A stretch of 64,000 nucleotides of DNA from Myxocyprinus asiaticus (taxonomy: Eukaryota > Chordata > Actinopteri > Cypriniformes > Catostomidae). The DNA is taken from assembly GCF_019703515.2 (NCBI RefSeq), contig NC_059368.1, positions 36,843,831 through 36,907,830 of the forward strand, read 5' to 3'. Made by a program: the position numbers and the translations under genes. The notes under the pieces are model-generated. The model was not told the origin of the DNA. It was given only the letters and a program-made list of their open reading frames with translations, and did not search any database. Positions 57,537 through 64,000 of the stretch are shown here, one piece after another (position 1 is the first letter of the stretch; each line of letters starts with the position of its first letter).

Positions 57537-58811
57537 ATGTTCCCTTTCGTGGAACCAGAGCTGCGTATGAACGCTATGGGACACCGTCTGAGTGTCACGT
57601 GGTCTGAAGCCCTTACACAATCACAGCAATTTATTACTATCGCTGCTCAATTATTTGGTGCTTGCATGGATGTCGCTCTTTTCAGAGAGATGTTGGATCT
57701 ACACACGATGGTTTTGCAGTCCAACCAAGCGCATCATGTTAAGGAGTGCCCTTTTGAGGCACTCGGTTTCGCCAAGCGGCTCACACTGGGGAATGAGCTG
57801 GTCAGGGTGATGCTTTTGTTTGCGAGAGTGTAGACAATGGATTTTGTGCCTCCTTCTATGAATCGAGGTTAGCAAATGCTCCGCCCCACATGTATCGCGC
57901 ACAGATGAGTGCTTGGGGCCAGATCGGCACCGTTCAGAGGACCGCAGTCTTCTGAGCAGCCAAAGTCCATTAAAGTATTTATTGATAAAGCAGAGTTCAC
58001 GTGAAAAATGTGTCTGTCTCCTACCATGAATAACGTTGTGAATTAATGTTGAGCATTCTCAACTAATTTCTTTATCCAGTGTGTAAAAGCACTTTGTCTT
58101 GAGCACTGCATGTTGTTCCCCCATTGTATATGCTGGGACCGGTTTAGTGTCTAACCTGTTTTTCAGTACACCAATTTAGCTCAGTTTCCCCCATAATTTG
58201 CACTGGCTAACGGGTGTTGAATATTTTCAATTTGAGTTTTACCTGTGGTGTATGGTTAGGGTTAGGCATGCGCTGAGGCATGCGCTTTGTCCCTTCAGAG
58301 TGATACGTGGGTGCTACCAAGCTTTGTTGCCATGGACCCGCTTTATGATATCAGGCATTCTGTAGGGACAGGTGTGTCACTGCTAAGTGGTAACGACAGA
58401 CGCCTCCTCCGTGGATTGGGACGCTGTATACGCCAGCGGCGTGATTGATACATATACTGTCTGGAGATGTTCACGGTGCTGCTCATGCCATGCTGAAACT
58501 GACACATCACATCATTCTGTGGGCACAGAATAATGGACTTTCTCTACGAGCCATACATGTTCTGGGCCAGCTGAATTTAGGTGCAAATCTCCTGTCCAGA
58601 CAGGGCCTGATACCCAGAGAATGGACATCACATCCTCAGATTGTAGGAGAAATCTGGAGGAGGTTCAACAGAGCAGAAGTGGACCTGTTCGCTTTGAGCG
58701 AGACATCGCACTGGCCCCTCTTGATTTCTCTCTTGCCCCTGGCATCGCTGGGCATCGATGTGCTTTTATGGAAGTTATGGTTGTGGCCCCTCAACGGGGC
58801 GCTCTTTTGAA
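57537..58811 (+). mobile_element. DIRS1-like retroelement, left part (start and RNase H)
   Basis: The left part resembles the 5' region of fish DIRS elements (CCCTTTCGTGGAACCAGAGC). RNase H follows at about 58390-58811, with VVTTDASSVDWDAV, then SLRAIHVLGQLNLGANLLSR and REWTSHPQIVGEIWRRF with DLFALSETSHWPL. The reverse transcriptase is largely missing. The element is cut by the Gmr1-like insertion and resumes at about 63100. Confidence 0.78.
58445..58810 (+). pseudogene. DIRS1-like RNase H domain remnant
   Basis: An open frame of 121 codons carries the LSRQGLIPREW and WRRFNRAEVDLFALSE blocks of DIRS1 RNase H. It ends where the neighbouring LTR element begins. Confidence 0.75.
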
Positions 58812-58814
58812 TGA

Positions 58815-59540
58815 TCACCTCCACATGCACCCACCACTTGACTCAGGCCGGGAGAACCGTCCGCACTGCCTACCCCCCCCTTTTCTGGAGAGGAAGTCTG
58901 TGACAGCCATCTGTGTCCCTGGTCTGTGGACCACCTCGAACTTAAATGGCTGGAGTGCCAGATACCAACGGGTGATCCGGGCATTGGCATCCTTCATGCG
59001 GTGGAGCCATTGGAGCGGGGCGTGGTCTGAACAGAGGGTGAATGCTCATCCCAACAAATAGTAGCGGAGAGTGAGGACCATCCACTTGATGGCCAAACAC
59101 TTCTTCTCTATGGTGCTGTACTTTATCTCTCTCATAGTGAGCTTTCGACTAATGTGTAACACTAGGCAATCCTCCCCCAGCTCCCTGTCCAGTGCATCCG
59201 TCTGTAAAACAAAAGGGAGAGATAAATCAGGGGAATGCAGAAGCGGCCCACCACAAAGTGCAGCTTTTACTTGTGTGAAAGCCTGTTGGCACAGCTCTGT
59301 CCACTGGACAGGGTCTGGAGCTCCCTTTTTAGTTAGATCAGTCAGTGGGCTGGTGATGTCCGAATAATTAAGCACAAACCTTCGATAAAAGTCAGCCAGC
59401 CCCAAGAACTGTCTCATCTCCTTTTTGGTCGCAACCGTACCTCCACCCGTCCAGTTGCACACTTCTTCGGGTTTTCTGTGAGCCCCACTCGTCACAGCGA
59501 CCTCAGAACGGCCCCCAGATGCTGCATGTGTCGCTGCCAA
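58815..59540 (-). pseudogene. RNase H of Gmr1-like element 2
   Basis: It contains LGLADFYRRFVLNYSDIT, SPLTDLTKKGAPDPVQW, FVLQTDALDRELG and KYSTIEKKCLAIKWMVLTLR. The tail, in another frame, is KFEVVHRPGTQMAVTDFLSR. It is broken by frameshifts. Confidence 0.85.
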
Positions 59541-60880
59541 TCATTACTGTAAATAATGATATCATCCAAATAAGCAGCGGCATACGCAGCATGCGGTCTG
59601 AGGACTCGGTCCATAAGATGCTGAAACATAGCCGGGGCCCCAAACAAACCAAACGGAAAAGTCACAAATTGGTGTAATCCAAATGGTGTGGAGAAGGGTG
59701 TTTTCTCACGGAACATTAAGGGGATCTGCCAGTAACCCTTTGTTAAGTCCAGTGTCGAGTAAAACCGAGCCATGCCCAACCAATCGAGCAGTTCATCAAT
59801 ACGAGGCATTGGATATGCATCAAATTTCGACACCACGCTGACTTTTCTATAATCCACACAGAACCGGACCGAGCCATTGCTCTTAGGTACCAGAACCACC
59901 GGGCTGGCCCAATCACTGTGGGATTCTTCTTTTACCCCCATATCGAGCATGGCCTTTAATTCTTTCCATACCACCTGTTTCTTGTGTTCGGGTAAGCAGT
60001 AGGTACGACTACATACCACTACCCTGGGGGTTGTCTCGATGTGGTGTTCTATGAGGTTAGTGTGGCTGGGGAGAGGTGAGAACACGTCAGAGAAACTTTT
60101 TTGCAATCTGGCATACTCTGTACGTTGTGACGGCGAGAAGTGGTCTCCGCACGGGACCGGAGTGAACTGATTGGCTTTTAGACTCCCCTCCAGACCAAGC
60201 TCCTCCCTCTCTGGAACTATTGTTGCCAAAGATACAGGGACTGCCTCTCTCCATGGTTTCAGTAGGTTGAGGTGGTAAATTTGACGAGCCCCCCCCACTA
60301 TCTGTGCACACTACCTCATAGTTGACTTCCCCAACTTGCCGTGTGACCTCAAAGGGCCCTTGCCACTTCGCAAGTAATTTAGAACTCGATGTGGGAAGTA
60401 ACACAAGTACTTTATCTCCCTGTGCAAACTCCTGTAGCCGAGCTCCCCGTTATACAGCCAGGACTGACGTTCTTGAGCCTGTAACAAATTCTCCTGTGAT
60501 AGATGCCCCCAGTGTGTGGAGATTTGCTCTCAGGTCAAGAAAGAATTGAATTTCATTTTTGCTTTGTGAAGGTCCCTCCTCCCAATTTTCCTTCATGACG
60601 TCTAACATGCCATGGGGCTTATGCCCATATAATAATTCAAATGGGGAAAACCCTGTGGAGGCTTGAGGGACCTCTCATACTGCAAATAACAGGGGTTTGA
60701 GCCACCTATCCCAGTTTGGAGCATCTTCGTGCACAAACTTATGAATCATATTTTTTTAAGGTTAAATCGCTCAACCAAGCCATCCGTTTGTGGATGGTAC
60801 ACGCTTGTCCGAATCGATTTAATACCTAATAATTTGTTCAGCTCACGTAGTGTACGTGACATGAAGGTAGTGCCCTGATC
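59492..60880 (-). pseudogene. integrase end and reverse transcriptase of Gmr1-like element 2
   Basis: The integrase C-terminal part includes LNKLLGIKSIRTSVYHPQTD then GLVERFN (about 60840-60760), and the GPF module. RT follows within 60230-59492, with WASPVVLVPKSNGSVRFCVD, DLTKGYWQIPL and the catalytic AAYLDDIIIYS. The RT portion is open for about 245 codons. Confidence 0.87.
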
Positions 60881-61680
60881 AGTGAGGCTTTATTTTGGCT
60901 AACATCCCTGTGAATGCCCGGCCAATAGAAATGGGCCATGAGATGGCTTAGTGTTTTCCGCTGTCCCAAGTGACCTGCTATTGAACTATGATGAGCTGCC
61001 TGGAACAACATTTCCCAACGGCTCCTTGGTACTAACAACTGGGTTGTATCTTCTTTTGTCTGAGCATCCTTTGTCACTCGATACACCCGATCGTTTATAA
61101 ATTGGAAATACTGATATGTGAGAGCAATGCACAGCTGGAGGTGCTGACCATCAATTAATTTCACTTGGTCAAACGTGTGCTTCAGAGTCTTGTCTCGCGT
61201 TTGCTCCAGAGGAAAATCCCCAATGGGAATTCCCCTAAGGGCTGGGGAAACCAAGGCTTCCCCCTCCCTTACGTCATCCTGACATGGAGCTGACATAGAT
61301 AGCCCCGGCTCTGCCTCCCCCGTCAGCGCATTGCAAACCCCACACCATCCCACTGTATTACAGGACCCATCCACACACAACCCTTTTAACAATTAGGGAA
61401 AAGCTGGCCAATTAGTACCCAAAATTAGTGGATGGGTGAGGCGGGAACTAACCACAGCCTCAATGTTATGCTTTTGATCCTGAAAGAGAATAGTAATGGT
61501 CACTGCAGGATAATCGTAAATATCCCCATGCACACACCTTACCTTCACCCGATTATTTGTATTCAATGCCCCATTTTGAGCCAAGCATTGATGAATAGAG
61601 GTTTGGTTAAAAGCTGAATCCACCAAGGCTTGGTATGTACCCCCCCAATACTCACGGGTATTTGGTATGTCCCAGCTCAA
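60838..61680 (-). pseudogene. protease and integrase (first part) of Gmr1-like element 2
   Basis: The protease segment has YQALVDSAFNQTSIHQCLA (active-site DSA instead of DSG) and HPLILGTNWPAF. The next frame carries the integrase zinc-binding region (AGHLGQRKTLSHLMAHFYWP), followed by a deletion into SLIRALPSCHVHYVS. Confidence 0.8.
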
Positions 61681-61828
61681 TCAGGGGCGGCCTGTGGAGT
61701 GTCAGGGACCCGGATCAATGTCCCCACCTCAATTACCGGGCATTGTTCGTGGACGTGACCCGCTCCCCGCAACTCCAACGGACCAGTCCGGACCTCACAC
61801 CGACACTAGTGGTGGCAGCTTCCCCCAC

Positions 61829-62715
61829 CTAAGAGGAAGAATGAGTAGAGCCAGGAGAGAGAGAAAGAGGAGGGTTAATACACCCCTGAGGCCAGGGCAC
61901 TGGAAACTGATCCCGAAGGAGGGGAAGGGGTAAATGAGAGGGGGGATCACAGAGAGAGAAAGACCGGGGCACGCCGGCCCCCGGGTACACTGCTAAATGG
62001 TCCTCTGCCAACTGTACTGCTTCACCCAGCGACGCCGGACGGTGGCACTGGACCCACTCCGCCGATCCTTTCGGTAGTCGGGAGATGAATTGCTCCAGCA
62101 CCACAAGCTCGTTGACATGCCCGACACCACTGGGCTCCTCAGCCAGCACCCACTGCTGGAAGGTGTCACGGAGCTGTTAAGCGAAGGCAAACGGGCGGCC
62201 GACTTCGCTCAGCGTCAGGGAACGGAACCACTGGTGGTGCTCTCTGGACTGTGGCTGACCCGCTGCAGGATGGCTTTCTTCAGTTCAGGGTACCTCAGGA
62301 AGTTGTCGACTGGGAGCTGTTGGGCCGCGAGTTGGGCTGCCCCGGTCAGCAGCGGAAAGAGGTGGACTGCCCATTGCGCCCGTGGCCATTCCAGAGCTTG
62401 GGCCATGTGCTCGAAGAACTCCAGAAAGGCCTCTGGATCTTCTTGCACCCCCATCTTCACGAGCAACACATGGGTGTTCGCTGCTGCCGGGGTCGCACCG
62501 TGCGCCCCCTCCCGAGGCATCAAGCTCCGCAACACCCATCTGTCCCCCTCCTGGCCTCGAAGAAGCACCTCGCAATGCTGTTGCTGCTCCCCCCGCAGAT
62601 CCATGAGGGCCTGGTGTTGAGCCTGGTGGATGCTGGCAATGGTTTGGAAGACTTCCTCCAGCGTGAAGATGACTCCATAGCAGCGTACCTTCCTCCTTAT
62701 ACCGTGTTTTGGCAC
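61829..62715 (-). pseudogene. gag of Gmr1-like element 2
   Basis: The frame at 62715-62215 encodes TIASIHQAQHQALMDLRGEQ and an AQWAVHLFPLLTGAAQLAAQ capsid block. The frame at 62149-61829 continues with the SCAN-like end (VLEQFISRLPKGSAEWVQCH, RPASLGEAVQLAEDH). One frameshift separates them. Confidence 0.8.
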
Positions 62716-62718
62716 CAG

Positions 62719-63090
62719 TGTAATAAAGGTTCATATTTGAATCAACGGAGGAAGTGGGAGCCGGTTTTCACAGTCAATGTGAGTCAGAGTTTTATAAACA
62801 AAATAATAGAAAAATGCATTGCAGCTTCACACTCAGAAATCAAAAGTCTGCTTTGCAGCATAAAGGATAAGACAGGTCCACTTTTCTGCACAACACTTTA
62901 TATGAAACTCTCTAGTAGCAGACACGTAGTCTCTGGATTGTCTCTCTCTCTGCAGACTGGGCCATCTTTTATCTCCCCCAAATCTCACTGTGCACATAGA
63001 AACAATAATTAGTAACAACTCATCTCAGGTAGATGTACTTACCGCTTTAGTTCTCCCCAGACGGGCGCTCAACCACGCCCTCACCTCCAC
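62719..63090 (-). repeat. 5' LTR of Gmr1-like element 2
   Basis: It starts TGTAATAAAGG and ends CCACGCCCTCACCTCCAC. The minus-strand sequence after it reads CTGGTGCCAAAACACGG, a candidate primer-binding site similar to that of element 1. No full partner LTR exists. Confidence 0.7.
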
Positions 63091-63099
63091 CTGTGGTTG

Positions 63100-63960
63100 G
63101 TACCATTTTAAATGCTAGAGCTCCATCAACAAGGAGGCTATAGACATTTAAGTGCCGTATTTTCGCTTCTTGGTATACAGTGCAAATTGAAAATTTAGTT
63201 CACCGCCCTATCGGTACAGTGCTAGAATTTTTGCAGGAGCGTTTCCGGGCCTGGGTTACCCCGGCAATGCTTAAAATCGATGTTGGCGCAATAGCGGCTG
63301 AACATGCACTTATCAATGGAGTCTCTGTTGGTAGACATTCTCTTGTCTCTCGTTTTATGCGCGGGGTATGCAGGCTTAGGCCTTTCATCCCATCTGCATC
63401 CCTTCATGGGATTAATCTGTTGTATTAGAGGTGCTCTCGGGTGTCCTGTTCGAGCCCTTGACAACAGTCATTGTTACGTTTTTGACCCTTAAAATGGCCC
63501 TGCTAGTGACATTGGCATAGTTTAAGAGAGTCGATGGTTTGCATGCCCTGTCGATCAATCCCTTGTGGATGGATTTTGCACCAGAGTGTTCAAAGGTTGT
63601 GTTAAGACCTTGTTTGGGCTATTTGCCCAAAGTTATTTCTACCTCATTTCATTCGAAGACCATTAATTCACAGTTCTTCTCTCCTCCCCTTTTGAGTCGG
63701 AGGAGCATGAAAGGTTACATATGCTATGCCCAGTTCGGGTGCTGCAAGTTTATGTTGACCGTACTAGCCAAAGGCATAAGTCAGAGCAGTTGTTTGTGTG
63801 CTTTGATGGCCACAACAGAGATGTTTCAGTGTCAAAGCAAAGACTGTCTCATTGGCTATTGATTCAATTTCGAGTGTTTATGAAGCGCGCGGTTTACCTT
63901 TGTCTTCAGGTAATCGAGCCCACTCTCGAGGAGCATGGCATTCTCATGGGCTTTGGCTAG
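63100..63960 (+). mobile_element. DIRS1-like retroelement, right part (tyrosine recombinase)
   Basis: Open frames encode EFLQERFRAWVTPAMLKIDV then GVSVGRHSLVSRFMRGVCRL, which match the N-terminal part of the DIRS tyrosine recombinase. CPVRVLQVYVDRTSQRHKSE then QLFVCFDG and KQRLSHWL match its catalytic part. Frameshifts separate the pieces. It continues towards the right edge. Confidence 0.78.
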
Positions 63961-64000
63961 AGGTGCATCCTTGGAGGACATTTGTATGGTGGCAAGGTGG

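Larger units (their letters stand above)
58812..63090 (-). mobile_element. Gmr1-like gypsy LTR retrotransposon 2, defective
   Basis: Minus-strand order: 5' LTR (63090-62719), gag (62715-61829), protease (61680-61393), integrase (61250-60087), reverse transcriptase (60230-59492), RNase H (59540-58815). The integrase end (LLAKWQGPFEVTR, QIYHLNLLKPW) leads directly into RT, so the order PR-IN-RT-RH is clear. That is unlike typical Ty3/gypsy and matches the Gmr1 group. An internal deletion removes part of the integrase core. The 3' LTR is reduced to a few dozen bases near 58792-58825. Confidence 0.87.

Noticed and set aside
62251..63012. 253-codon plus-strand open frame
   Set aside because: It runs antisense to gag and through the LTR of Gmr1-like element 2; the gag reading on the other strand explains the openness.

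Overview
The window is vertebrate nuclear DNA from a teleost, probably a cyprinid-type fish. The evidence is intron-split vertebrate genes with GT/AG junctions, an AT-rich background, simple repeats, and fish-typical transposons (Tc1-like, piggyBac-like, L2 and L1/Tx1-type LINEs, DIRS1-like and Gmr1-like retroelements, tRNA-derived SINEs). No prokaryotic signal is present. Species was not determined.

Three host genes are supported. (1) nt5dc1, a HAD-family 5'-nucleotidase-domain protein, lies on the minus strand. Coding exons 1-6 run from 12255 down to 9665, and the rest of the gene lies beyond the left edge. (2) col10a1, the collagen X alpha-1 chain, is complete on the plus strand (coding 4857-8812; TATA box at 4361). 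It sits antisense inside the nt5dc1 intron that follows exon 6. (3) frk, a Src-related tyrosine kinase with SH3-SH2-kinase layout, is complete on the plus strand in eight coding exons (14249-48900; 512 codons). frk and nt5dc1 are divergent, with starts about 2 kb apart. As I recall the human 6q22 locus, the same three genes have the same arrangement there.

Layout: 1-4360 holds a Tc1 remnant, a SINE and a MITE inside the nt5dc1 intron. 4361-9360 is col10a1. 9665-12255 is the nt5dc1 5' half. 12256-14248 is the shared upstream region with dispersed repeats. 14249-48900 is frk, whose introns 1, 2 and 5 are swollen by nested mobile elements: two solo-LTR candidates, an L2-type LINE inside a MITE, a piggyBac shell holding an ORF1-only LINE and a SINE, and an L1/Tx1-type ORF2 inside a MITE and itself carrying a TA-flanked element. 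48901-49570 is the frk 3' UTR. 49967-55042 is a three-level nest (MITE, then Tc1-like, then Gmr1-like LTR retrotransposon). 57537 to the right end is a DIRS1-like tyrosine-recombinase retroelement split by a second Gmr1-like element.

The most notable observations are these. The frk reading frame ends in TAA where the Src-type C-terminal regulatory tyrosine codon would be expected, and recognisable tail sequence continues in frame after the stop. Two gypsy-type elements carry a copia-like pol order (PR-IN-RT-RH). An ORF1-only LINE has a 17-bp target duplication. One Tc1-like element has become a long inverted duplication. I found no wholly new biological system.
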